DNA from: CAXBNB01 sp040222275
GTDB taxonomy: Bacteria > Bacteroidota > Bacteroidia > Cytophagales > Cyclobacteriaceae
Direction: 5' to 3'
Length of the DNA stretch: 64,000 bases
Assembly: GCA_040222275.1 (NCBI GenBank)
Contig: JAVKDJ010000045.1
Coordinates: forward strand, 248,001-312,000
The translations under genes were made by a program, and so were the position numbers. The notes under the pieces were generated by a model. That model ran no database searches and was not told the DNA's origin. It saw only the letters and a program-made list of their open reading frames with translations. Positions 25,910 through 33,596 of the stretch are shown here, piece by piece. How positions within the stretch are numbered: position 1 is the first letter of the stretch; the number at the start of each line of letters is the position of its first letter.

Positions 25910-26409
25910 TCCATTTCATAACAGGGGGAGAACGGTCGGGCAAATCTGGTTTTGCCCAGCAAAAGGCACTGGAATGCAGCGATCTGCCTTATTACCTGGC
26001 CACAGCCAAAGTATGGGACGGCAGCTTCAAAGAAAGGATAGACAGGCACCAGAAAGACCGGGACAACAGATGGACTACCATAGAAGAACAAATCGAATTG
26101 AGTTCGGTCTTGCCAAATAACTCGACCGTGGTAATCGATTGTGTAACGCTTTGGCTGACCAACCTATATTCCAACAACCAATCCGACAAGATAAAATCGC
26201 TGGAACTTGCCAAAAAAGAGGTAGATCAATTAGCCAAATACCAGGGCAATCTTTTTATCATCTCCAATGAAATAGGTATGGGACTGCACGGTCACACACA
26301 AAGTGCACGTGACTTTGTGGAACTACAGGGATGGACAAACCAATATATTGCTAAATTGGCAGATCGGGTTACCTTTATGGTATCTGGTATTCCCATGCAG
26401 GTAAAATGA
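25906..26409 (+). CDS. cobU: Adenosylcobinamide kinase / guanylyltransferase
   Basis: A 167-residue bifunctional enzyme that phosphorylates adenosylcobinamide and adds GMP to form AdoCbi-GDP. The P-loop is TGGERSGKSGFAQ (about 6-18). RIDRHQKDRDNRW contains the His that carries GMP in this family. TVVIDCVTLWLTNL is the Walker B strand, and SNEIGMGLHGHTQSARDF is the conserved late motif. Length is slightly below the usual 180. It overlaps the preceding Dph6-like gene and the following DUF5522 gene by ATGA junctions. Confidence 0.95.
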   Translation: MIHFITGGERSGKSGFAQQKALECSDLPYYLATAKVWDGSFKERIDRHQKDRDNRWTTIEEQIELSSVLPNNSTVVIDCVTLWLTNLYSNNQSDKIKSLELAKKEVDQLAKYQGNLFIISNEIGMGLHGHTQSARDFVELQGWTNQYIAKLADRVTFMVSGIPMQVK

Positions 26410-26570
26410 AAAACGACAACAACAAAACCAATATCCCGATAACACCCGGCGATTTTTATATAGAAAATGGCCTGTATGTTTTCACCAGTCAATATCATCG
26501 AAAACGGGGCTATTGCTGCAAAAATGGTTGCAGGCACTGCCCTTACGGCTTCAACAAGAAAACGAAATGA
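26406..26570 (+). CDS. DUF5522-type small Cys-rich protein
   Basis: A 54-residue protein too short for a usual ORF cutoff. It starts in the cobU stop (ATGA, 26406-26409) and ends in the cobT start (ATGA, 26567-26570), so it fills the space exactly and is translationally coupled on both sides. The C-terminal half has GYCCKNGCRHCPYGF, a four-Cys motif that I recognise from DUF5522 proteins; it probably binds zinc or an Fe-S cluster. Usually such proteins are housekeeping orphans of unknown function. Its place between two cobamide enzymes could mean a role in the pathway or simple hitch-hiking. Confidence 0.82.
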   Translation: MKNDNNKTNIPITPGDFYIENGLYVFTSQYHRKRGYCCKNGCRHCPYGFNKKTK

Positions 26571-27607
26571 ACTTTGCTATTCAACCAGTATCTTCAAAAC
26601 TCGCACCTGCAATCAGGAAAAAGATTGACACTAAAACCAAGCCAGTAGGGTCTCTTGGCCAACTGGAAAACATTGCCCTGAAAATATCGCTGATCCAGGA
26701 AACCACAGAACCAAAAATTGACAACCCCCATATCATTGTATTTGCCGGCGACCATGGCATAGCCAACGAGGGGGTGAGCGCTTTTCCGCAAGAGGTCACT
26801 TATCAAATGGTCTATAATTTCATCAATGGCGGTGCTGCGATCAATGTCTTCAGCAACCAACACCACATCAAACTACAGGTAGTAGATGCCGGCGTGAAAT
26901 TTGATTTTGGCAATTCCCCATTACTGACACACGCCAAAATCGGCTGGGGGACAAAGTCTTTCCTCCATGAGCCAGCAATGACTGTAGATGAATATGAACA
27001 GGCCGTTTTGAAGGGGGCAGAAATTGTAAAAAAGGTCCATCAGAAAAACTGCAACCTCATTGGTTTTGGTGAGATGGGTATAGGCAATACATCGGCTGCC
27101 AGTATCATCATGAGCCTGGTGTGTAATTTACCTCTGAAAAAATGTGTGGGCAAAGGTACCGGAATGGAAGGGAGCCTGCTCTCAGGTAAAATCAAAATAT
27201 TGGAACAGGCCCTTTCACACCATGAAATAGACACCAATAATATTAAAGAGGTATTGACAACCTTTGGTGGCTTTGAAATGGTGATGATGTATGGTGCCAT
27301 GCTCCAGGCTGCTGAGCTGAAAATGGCCATCGTGGTAGATGGATTTATTGCTACTGCTGCTTTTCTTGCAGCCCATAAACAACATCCCGAAATCATTGAC
27401 TTTGCCATTTTTTCCCATTGCTCTGATGAAAGGGGCCACAAGGCAATGCTTGATTTTCTAAAAGTATCCCCACTGCTCAATTTAGGACTAAGGCTTGGAG
27501 AGGGTGCCGGGTGTGCCCTCTGCTACCCATTGATACAATCCGCGTTGAAGATGATGAGCGATATGGCCAGCTTCGAAAGTGCGGGAATTAGTGATAAGGA
27601 AGATTAG
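26567..27607 (+). CDS. cobT: Nicotinate-nucleotide:dimethylbenzimidazole phosphoribosyltransferase
   Basis: A 346-residue cytoplasmic enzyme that makes alpha-ribazole 5'-phosphate from nicotinate mononucleotide and a lower-ligand base. Characteristic motifs are KTKPVGSLGQLE (about 22-33), VFAGDHGIANEGVSAFP, GFGEMGIGNTSAAS and the late LGLRLGEGAGCALCYP with the catalytic Glu. Length is the family norm (about 350). The frame opens at 26513 within the DUF5522 gene, but ATG 26567 matches the family start and the coupled junction. Confidence 0.96.
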   Translation: MNFAIQPVSSKLAPAIRKKIDTKTKPVGSLGQLENIALKISLIQETTEPKIDNPHIIVFAGDHGIANEGVSAFPQEVTYQMVYNFINGGAAINVFSNQHHIKLQVVDAGVKFDFGNSPLLTHAKIGWGTKSFLHEPAMTVDEYEQAVLKGAEIVKKVHQKNCNLIGFGEMGIGNTSAASIIMSLVCNLPLKKCVGKGTGMEGSLLSGKIKILEQALSHHEIDTNNIKEVLTTFGGFEMVMMYGAMLQAAELKMAIVVDGFIATAAFLAAHKQHPEIIDFAIFSHCSDERGHKAMLDFLKVSPLLNLGLRLGEGAGCALCYPLIQSALKMMSDMASFESAGISDKED

Positions 27608-27619
27608 ATATAGCAATAG

Positions 27620-28414
27620 ATGAGTTCAGTACTTCATGCCACTAGGTCAGAAATTCAGGTTTTCCTCACCGCCGTGATGTTCTATACCAGAATACCCTGC
27701 CCCAAATGGGTGGACCATTCAGAAGAATATCTCAACCAAGCCACAAGGTACTTTCCGTTGATCGGTGGTTGGGTGGGTTTGGCCTCCGGTATGGTATTTT
27801 GGCTTTCAACTTTCCTTTTGCCCGGTCCTGTAGGAGTGGTGTTGTCGATGATTTGCAGCATACTTATGACAGGCGCCCTGCACGAAGACGGGTTTGCAGA
27901 TGTCTGTGATGGCTTTGGGGGCGGTTGGACAAAAGCGAAAATCCTGGCCATTATGAAAGATTCCGTGGTAGGTGCCTATGGCGTGATAGGCATGGTTTTG
28001 ATTTTGTTGCTGAAATTTTTACTGCTATCAGAATTGGCAGGCATCTTTTCGGTTCAATTGGTTGTCATGGTTTTGATCTGCGCACACAGTATCAGTAGGC
28101 TTGGGGCGGTATTGATGGTTTATTCTATGAAATACGCCCGGGAAAATGAAGACGGCAAAGCCAAACCCGTAGCAAAGGGTATATCCCTGCCCAGCCTGAT
28201 TGTTGCCACACTCTTCGGTACCGCTCCATTGTTTTTATTGGACAACTACTGGTTCTTTCTCACCATAGTGCCTATAGTACTCACCAAAACCTATCTGTCT
28301 TACTATTTCAAAAAATGGATTGGTGGATATACAGGCGACTGTCTTGGCGCTACCCAACAAACCTGCGAAATCATTTTTTACCTGAGCTTACTGATATTGT
28401 GGAAATTTATCTGA
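27620..28414 (+). CDS. cobS: Adenosylcobinamide-GDP ribazoletransferase (cobalamin synthase)
   Basis: A 264-residue polytopic inner-membrane enzyme joining AdoCbi-GDP and alpha-ribazole(-phosphate) to form AdoCbl(-phosphate). The N-terminal FLTAVMFYTRIPCPKW is typical. GALHEDGFADVCDGFGGG carries the metal-binding Asp cluster in a cytoplasmic loop. About six hydrophobic segments are visible, the last near the C-terminus, and GGYTGDCLGATQQ is the conserved final motif. It follows cobT by 12 nt and overlaps the GTG start of cobC by 16 nt. Confidence 0.96.
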   Translation: MSSVLHATRSEIQVFLTAVMFYTRIPCPKWVDHSEEYLNQATRYFPLIGGWVGLASGMVFWLSTFLLPGPVGVVLSMICSILMTGALHEDGFADVCDGFGGGWTKAKILAIMKDSVVGAYGVIGMVLILLLKFLLLSELAGIFSVQLVVMVLICAHSISRLGAVLMVYSMKYARENEDGKAKPVAKGISLPSLIVATLFGTAPLFLLDNYWFFLTIVPIVLTKTYLSYYFKKWIGGYTGDCLGATQQTCEIIFYLSLLILWKFI

Positions 28415-28956
28415 TAAGGCATACCACGCCAAAGGTTGACAAAGGACTCTGTTATGGTCAGTCAGACCTGGAATTGGCAGACACTTTTTCACAGGAATTG
28501 GATGCCGTTCTCCATAAAATCCCCGATGATTTTGACAGGGTGTTCTCAAGTCCCCTTCACCGGTGTAGTAAGCTTGCCATGCACATTTCTGCAGATGCCA
28601 CCATCGACCCAAGGCTTATGGAACTGGACTTTGGCGAATGGGAAAATAAAAGGTGGGAAGACATTGAAATCCCTGCACTAAACCGGTGGATGGACGACTT
28701 TGTACATATTCCGCCACCAAAAGGGGAATCCTTTATCGACCTGCAAAACCGAGTGGTGCCCGCATGGACAATGATCACAAAGCAAAAGGTTGAAAAAATA
28801 GCCATAGTGACCCATGCTGGTGTAATCCGGGTCATTTTATCCGAAATACTGGGCTTTCCTTTGCAAAACGCATTCAAAATAAAGCTTGATTATGGAAAGG
28901 TATCCAAAATCCGAATATCCGAAGGCTTATGTACTTTGGAATACATCAATGTATAA
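28399..28956 (+). CDS. cobC: Alpha-ribazole phosphatase
   Basis: A 185-residue histidine-phosphatase (phosphoglycerate-mutase fold) protein that dephosphorylates alpha-ribazole 5'-phosphate or AdoCbl-phosphate. YLIRHTTPKV holds the phospho-accepting His, GLCYGQSDLEL is typical for CobC, and VTHAGVIRVI holds the second His. The longest frame begins at 28315 inside cobS; GTG 28399 gives the canonical VEIYLIRH start and is preferred. A general phosphatase of the same fold is possible, but operon position supports CobC. Confidence 0.9.
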   Translation: MEIYLIRHTTPKVDKGLCYGQSDLELADTFSQELDAVLHKIPDDFDRVFSSPLHRCSKLAMHISADATIDPRLMELDFGEWENKRWEDIEIPALNRWMDDFVHIPPPKGESFIDLQNRVVPAWTMITKQKVEKIAIVTHAGVIRVILSEILGFPLQNAFKIKLDYGKVSKIRISEGLCTLEYINV

Positions 28957-28959
28957 TCT

Positions 28960-29667
28960 ATGACCAACAAAAAAATCAGTGTTGCCTGGAGTGGGGGCAA
29001 AGACTCCTCCCTCATGCTGTGGAAACTCCTTTCACAGAAAAAATATGAAATCATAGAATTGCACACCGCTATCAATTCGGAATCGCACAGAGTTGGGTTG
29101 CATGGCGTGCACAAGGAACTGATTGAAGCGCAAGCTAAATCGATAGGACTTCCTATTTATTTCATGGAAATAGAAGCCAGTAGCACCAACGACAAATATG
29201 AAGAGGCTACCAGGGCCTACTACCAAACGCTAAAAACACGTGGCATTGACCATGTAGCATTTGGGGATATTTTTTTGGAAGACCTGAAGCAATACAGGGA
29301 TAATCTACTGTCCGAATTTAATTTGACAGGTATCTACCCCCTATGGAAGCAATCAACCCAGGTACTCGCTGAAGAATTTATTTCCCTTGGCTTCAGGTCT
29401 GTTATATGTGCTTCTGACGCTTCCAGGTTTCCTAATGTTTTGGCAGGCAATGACTTCACAAAGGTGTTGGTCAACAACCTACCCGAAACAGTTGACCCCT
29501 GCGGGGAAAATGGTGAATTTCACTCATTCGTATTTGATGGGCCCATTTTCAAATCCCCGCTTTCCATCAGGAAGGAAGCAATAAAGGAAAAAGCCTATAA
29601 ATTTAAGGACTCCAATGACAATGAGCTAACCTCGGTCTTTCATTTTTGTGATTTAAAACTATCCTGA
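28960..29667 (+). CDS. Dph6-like ATP pyrophosphatase, copy 2
   Basis: A 235-residue paralogue of the protein at 25229. It has the PP-loop AWSGGKDSSLMLWKL (about 9-23), then AFGDIFLEDLKQYRD, YPLWKQ and DPCGENGEFHSFVFDGP. The shared motifs suggest both are catalytic, while loop sequences differ, so substrates may differ. It starts 3 nt after cobC, so it ends the riboswitch-controlled operon. Its last 28 nt overlap the end of the convergent meaB gene. Diphthamide synthesis is excluded in bacteria, so the role is unknown. Confidence 0.82.
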   Translation: MTNKKISVAWSGGKDSSLMLWKLLSQKKYEIIELHTAINSESHRVGLHGVHKELIEAQAKSIGLPIYFMEIEASSTNDKYEEATRAYYQTLKTRGIDHVAFGDIFLEDLKQYRDNLLSEFNLTGIYPLWKQSTQVLAEEFISLGFRSVICASDASRFPNVLAGNDFTKVLVNNLPETVDPCGENGEFHSFVFDGPIFKSPLSIRKEAIKEKAYKFKDSNDNELTSVFHFCDLKLS

Positions 29668-30650
29668 CCGAAAAGCTGCTCCGTTAGCTGAACAATAGCC
29701 TCCTTCGGGCTTAGCTTACCTGAAAGTACTTCCTGCTCCAGTTGGTTTCTTGCTCTCAGGTTTTCATCGTTGGCAAATATGTGGCCTATCAGTGTGTGCG
29801 CAATTTGCTCTTTAAACCACGCCAGATTTTGTTCCTTCCTTAGTTTGTCCAGACTGCCATTTTCGCTCATTAGTTGATGATGATCGGCAATCATGCCCCA
29901 AGCCTGTTCTATGCCTGTATTCTCCAATGCTGAACAAATTTTCACCTGAGGTGACCATCCTGATGATGCTTTTGAAAAAAGGTGTAATGCGTTCTTATAG
30001 TCTGTCATCGCCTGCTTTGCCTTCTGTAGGTTTTGACCATCGGCCTTGTTTATCAAAATCCCATCAGCCATTTCCATGATGCCCTTTTTTATACCCTGAA
30101 GGTCGTCTCCAGCTCCCGGCAGCATGAGTAACAAAAAGAAATCAACCATTCCCCTGACCAAAGTCTCCGACTGCCCCACTCCTACAGTTTCCACTATAAT
30201 GGTATCGTAACCAGCCGCTTCGCATAGTAAAATATTTTCCCTGGTATGGTTGGTTACCCCGCCAAGGGTATTTCTGGTAGGGCTGGGCCGTATAAAAGCC
30301 TGTTCGTTCCTGCTGAGACTGTTCATGCGTGTCTTGTCCCCCAGGATGCTCCCGCCAGACAGATTGCTCGATGGGTCTATTGCCAGCACCGCTATTTTCT
30401 TCCCCTGCCCTATCAGGTAGGTACCAAACGACTCGATAAATGTGCTTTTTCCTACACCCGGCACTCCGGTAATACCAATTCGCTTAGATGATTTAGCCTG
30501 AGAAGACACCCCCCTCAAAATCCGGATAGACAACTGGATATCGTCTTTTAGACTACTTTCCACAAGGGTAATCGCCTTACTTAGGACGAACTTATCCCCT
30601 TCCAAAATGCCATCAATGTAATAGCTACTTGTATTTCTCTTATTTTTCAA
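29640..30650 (-). CDS. meaB: MeaB/ArgK-type GTPase (methylmalonyl-CoA mutase chaperone)
   Basis: A 336-residue G3E-family GTPase that protects and reloads B12-dependent methylmalonyl-CoA mutase. Motifs are the P-loop ITGVPGVGKSTF (about 59-70), AIDPSSNLSGGSILGDKTRM (switch/Mg site, about 93-112), ETVGVGQSE, and the guanine-specificity motif NKADGQN. The C-terminal dimerisation arm is present. The mutase itself is not in the window. The only start giving a full N-terminus is a TTG at 30650; no ATG lies upstream in frame before a stop. Placement next to the cobamide operon fits its cofactor link. Confidence 0.92.
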   Translation of the reverse strand: MKNKRNTSSYYIDGILEGDKFVLSKAITLVESSLKDDIQLSIRILRGVSSQAKSSKRIGITGVPGVGKSTFIESFGTYLIGQGKKIAVLAIDPSSNLSGGSILGDKTRMNSLSRNEQAFIRPSPTRNTLGGVTNHTRENILLCEAAGYDTIIVETVGVGQSETLVRGMVDFFLLLMLPGAGDDLQGIKKGIMEMADGILINKADGQNLQKAKQAMTDYKNALHLFSKASSGWSPQVKICSALENTGIEQAWGMIADHHQLMSENGSLDKLRKEQNLAWFKEQIAHTLIGHIFANDENLRARNQLEQEVLSGKLSPKEAIVQLTEQLFGQDSFKSQK

Positions 30651-30879
30651 ATCCCAATTATTGATATATACAGCTTACCCGATTGCCAGGAAAAGCTTTC
30701 GAATTAGTGATCCTTCCCATTCCCCTATCACGATTTACCGTCCTACCAAAAGCATCAATCGGGTCGCCACATTATTCATCGAAATATAATCTTTTCTACA
30801 AAATTCATTAGTTTGTAGATGAATATCCTTAGTTCATCGAGTAAAAATTGTTTTATACTAATAATAAATTATATTTTAC

Positions 30880-30887
30880 TAATTTTG
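30880..30887 (+). promoter_or_regulatory. Putative -7 element of the CHASE2/FecR operon
   Basis: TAATTTTG fits TAnnTTTG, 54 nt before ATG 30942, in an AT-rich stretch. A TTG at 30848-30850 is too far (29-nt spacer) to be a confident -33 element. The rest of the 30651-30941 spacer shows nothing else. Confidence 0.35.
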
Positions 30888-30941
30888 AAGTTGCTAAGGA
30901 TTGTTTGAAATTTAACTTTAACACAATCTAACCAATCTATT

Positions 30942-32183
30942 ATGTTTAAGAAATTCTGGCTCGATACCATATTGGGGACAATCTTCATTTTGTTGATGAT
31001 GTTCGCTTTTTCTAAGCTTACTTATTTCAAAATATTCGATGTATTGGATCCCATTGGTGACGCTTTTGCTGATATGGAAACAACGGACATTGTATTCTCT
31101 CAAATCAGGGAAGCCCCTACCGCAGAGGAAGACATAGTCCTGGTAAATATCGGGCATGAAAACAGGGCAGGAATTGCCTATATGATCAGTATCATTAATC
31201 AATACAACCCCAAGGTGATCGGCGTGGACACCTTTTTCAAAACCCCAAAAGATTCTATAGGGGACCAACTTTTGGAGGAGGCGTTTGCTTCGGTCGAAAA
31301 TCTGATCCTGGTGAGCAAGCTTGAGCAAACTGATGAAGACGATGAATTTGATTCACTGGGGCATTCATTGCCCAGGTTTACCCAACACGCCCAGACGGCA
31401 TTTGCCAATTTCATCACGGGTGCATCTTCGCAGCAAGACCTGAAAAACTGTAGGACTTTTGCCCCTAAGGAATTTATAGATGGAAAAGTTGAATATGCCC
31501 TGTCAGTGAAACTAGCCATGGAGTTTGCGCCTGAAAAAGCGCAAAAGTTTTTGGCCCGTGAAAATGATGTGGAAATCATCAATTACAAAGGAAATGTTTT
31601 TGACTGGGGAGCCACAAAATTTGGCACCACCTATTTCGCATTGGACGTTGAAGATGTTTATAACCAGAACTTCGTGCCCGATCTTTTGGAAGGAAAAATG
31701 GTGATTTTCTGCTATCTGGGCAACTATTTGGGTGACAGGGAAGCTCTGGAAGATAAGTATTTCACCCCCCTGAACGAAAAGTATGCCGGCAAGGCACACG
31801 CCGATATGTTTGGTGGTGTGGTGCATGCCAATGCCCTCTCTATGATCATGAATGAAAACTACATTGACAGCATGGGTGATGGGTGGTCTTACTTTTGGGC
31901 ATTCTTTTTGCTCTATCTAAATGTGATGCTGTTTTGCTACATCTACAAGGTGGTACCAAAATGGTATGATGGAATGACCAAGTTGATACAGCTTTTAGAA
32001 GCGCTTGCCTTGTTTACTATGGTTGTTGTCGTTTTCAATTATTATGACTATAAGCTCGAATTTAATCTGGCTATAGTTGCCATCCTGGTAAGTGGTGATC
32101 TCTTAGAAGTGTATTTCGGGGTAATCAAGAACCTTTTCACAAAAGAAGGGAGAAGGGAATTGACTAAACTTAAAAAATTGTAA
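30942..32183 (+). CDS. CHASE2-domain membrane protein without an output domain
   Basis: A 413-residue protein. A membrane helix (about 6-25) is followed by a CHASE2 sensor region outside the cytoplasm (about 35-305): IVLVNIGHENRAGIA and YNPKVIGVDTFF are its first strands, and VVHANALSMIMNENYI its closing motif. Three membrane helices follow (about 314-336, 347-366, 371-393) and a short basic tail. CHASE2 normally precedes a kinase, cyclase or other output domain; here the chain stops after the helices. The next gene, 30 nt downstream, encodes a FecR-like protein, a known neighbour of CHASE2 genes. The signal sensed is unknown. Confidence 0.8.
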   Translation: MFKKFWLDTILGTIFILLMMFAFSKLTYFKIFDVLDPIGDAFADMETTDIVFSQIREAPTAEEDIVLVNIGHENRAGIAYMISIINQYNPKVIGVDTFFKTPKDSIGDQLLEEAFASVENLILVSKLEQTDEDDEFDSLGHSLPRFTQHAQTAFANFITGASSQQDLKNCRTFAPKEFIDGKVEYALSVKLAMEFAPEKAQKFLARENDVEIINYKGNVFDWGATKFGTTYFALDVEDVYNQNFVPDLLEGKMVIFCYLGNYLGDREALEDKYFTPLNEKYAGKAHADMFGGVVHANALSMIMNENYIDSMGDGWSYFWAFFLLYLNVMLFCYIYKVVPKWYDGMTKLIQLLEALALFTMVVVVFNYYDYKLEFNLAIVAILVSGDLLEVYFGVIKNLFTKEGRRELTKLKKL

Positions 32184-32213
32184 ATTTGTCATATATATTT
32201 AATCAATAGTGTC

Positions 32214-33131
32214 ATGAAAACTTTATTATCTACAGCAACTCTACTATTGTTCCTGACTTGCACGGCTCTTGGTCAGGGGTATATTTTCAGGGTCTTGGCC
32301 AACAAGGGTGCGAATCAAGTGAAAAGAGCTCAAAGTGGAGAAACCCAGCCCCTTAAAACGGGAGCCACGCTTAATAGTGGGGATGAGATAATTGCGTCGA
32401 ATGGCGCGTACATCGGGCTAATGCACAAAACAGGCAAAACCATAGAAGTGCGAACAGCCGGAACCACCAAAATCACGGAACTGGAGAAAAAACTGGCTTC
32501 TTCCCAATCCGGGGTAGCCAACAGGTACGCTCAATTTGTGATGAACAAAATGAACGAAGATGATGGTGATGTGAACAAAAACTATAGGAGAAACATGAAG
32601 GCTACCGGGGCGGTGGAAAGAGCTACCAACAACGCGTCTATCAAGGTAATGTTGCCAAGTTCTATAGACATCCTAAACCCGAATGCTATCATCAGATGGA
32701 ATGGATCAGAAGATGGAGCCAGCTATTTGGTAACAGTGAAAAACATTTTCGACGAGCAGATATTCAAGGCCGAAACACAGAAAACCAGCATTAAGCTGAA
32801 CTTTGATGATGAAAACCTGGCTAATGAAAGGTTGGTGATTTTGAATGTACAGGTAAAGGGAAATGATGACCTGAAATCTTCTGACTATGGCATCAAAAGA
32901 ATGTCGAGCGATGATGCCAAGGCAATCACCGACAACCTGGAAGTGCTAAAATCTGAAGTATCAGATGATTCTCCATTGAACAAGTTGATTTATGCTTCAT
33001 TCTACGAAGAAAATAATCTACTACTCGATGCGCTTACCAAGTATGAGGAAGCCATTGAACTTTCTCCGGATGTTGAGGATTTCCAAACTATATATGATGA
33101 TTTCCTCATCAAAAATGGTTTGAGCAACTAA
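32214..33131 (+). CDS. Secreted FecR-like protein, CHASE2 partner
   Basis: A 305-residue protein with a signal peptide (cleavage near TALGQG, residue 21). The N-terminal part (about 22-85) has the FecR-like beta pattern: VKRAQSGETQPLKTGATL, then LNSGDEIIASNGAYIGL and KTIEVRTAGTTKI. A middle domain (about 140-225) looks like an Ig-like or beta-sandwich region. The end (about 250-300) resembles a tetratricopeptide pair (YASFYEENNLLLDALTKYEEAIELS). It is periplasmic or surface-exposed and lies directly after the CHASE2 gene, so the two probably act together. It is not the membrane anti-sigma type of FecR. Confidence 0.72.
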   Translation: MKTLLSTATLLLFLTCTALGQGYIFRVLANKGANQVKRAQSGETQPLKTGATLNSGDEIIASNGAYIGLMHKTGKTIEVRTAGTTKITELEKKLASSQSGVANRYAQFVMNKMNEDDGDVNKNYRRNMKATGAVERATNNASIKVMLPSSIDILNPNAIIRWNGSEDGASYLVTVKNIFDEQIFKAETQKTSIKLNFDDENLANERLVILNVQVKGNDDLKSSDYGIKRMSSDDAKAITDNLEVLKSEVSDDSPLNKLIYASFYEENNLLLDALTKYEEAIELSPDVEDFQTIYDDFLIKNGLSN

Positions 33132-33144
33132 GGGAAAATGATAG

Positions 33145-33179
33145 AAAAAAAAAGGGAAGCTTGATGCTTCCCTTTTTTT
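33145..33179. terminator. Bidirectional intrinsic terminator
   Basis: An A9 run, GGGAAGC (33154-33160), loop TTGAT, GCTTCCC (33166-33172), then T7. It serves the FecR-like gene on the plus strand and the convergent receiver gene on the minus strand. Confidence 0.9.
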
Positions 33180-33528
33180 ATGCGCTTTTTTCTATCATTT
33201 GCTTAAGTTCTTCGCCATCCCATGGCTTGCCCATACATCCATCAAAATCGAAGGCTTTCATCGCATCCCTGATCACTTTGTCGTTGATGTATTCGGAGAT
33301 AATAATCCGCCTTGTTTGCGGGTATAGTTCCTTTACCTGAACGAGCAACTCAATGCCCGTAATGCCAGGCATGCGGTGATCAGAGATTATCACATCGATT
33401 TCATTTTTAGATAGAATTTCCAACGCTTCATCGGTACTTTCGGTCACGAAGACATTATATTTTTTCTTAAAAGCTATCCTGAACACATTCAGGTTTTCTT
33501 TCTGATCATCTACATACAAAACGTTCAT
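33178..33528 (-). CDS. Stand-alone receiver-domain response regulator
   Basis: A 116-residue protein made only of a CheY-like receiver domain. The acidic pair is in LYVDDQK (Asp7/Asp8), phospho-acceptor Asp50 in VIISDHRMPG, the switch Ser in RRIIISEYIND and the Lys in CMGKPWDG. The RMPG and KPW motifs resemble receivers linked to HD-GYP or FecR/CHASE2-type systems. With no output domain it must act by protein contact. It converges on the CHASE2/FecR pair but lies on the other strand, so a functional link is only possible. A histidine kinase partner is not adjacent. Confidence 0.9.
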   Translation of the reverse strand: MNVLYVDDQKENLNVFRIAFKKKYNVFVTESTDEALEILSKNEIDVIISDHRMPGITGIELLVQVKELYPQTRRIIISEYINDKVIRDAMKAFDFDGCMGKPWDGEELKQMIEKSA

Positions 33529-33596
33529 GCGCTACTTTTTAATAATTTCTAATTTATCAGCTCCATTTACAATCGGCCCACCAGCCGTAGAACCAC

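Noticed and set aside
25229..29667. The Dph6-like proteins as true diphthamide synthases
   Set aside because: Diphthamide is on archaeal and eukaryotic elongation factor 2, and no other diphthamide gene is present.
30651..30941. Possible tRNA or small RNA in the spacer before the CHASE2 gene
   Set aside because: No cloverleaf arms, anticodon loop or strong terminator could be found.
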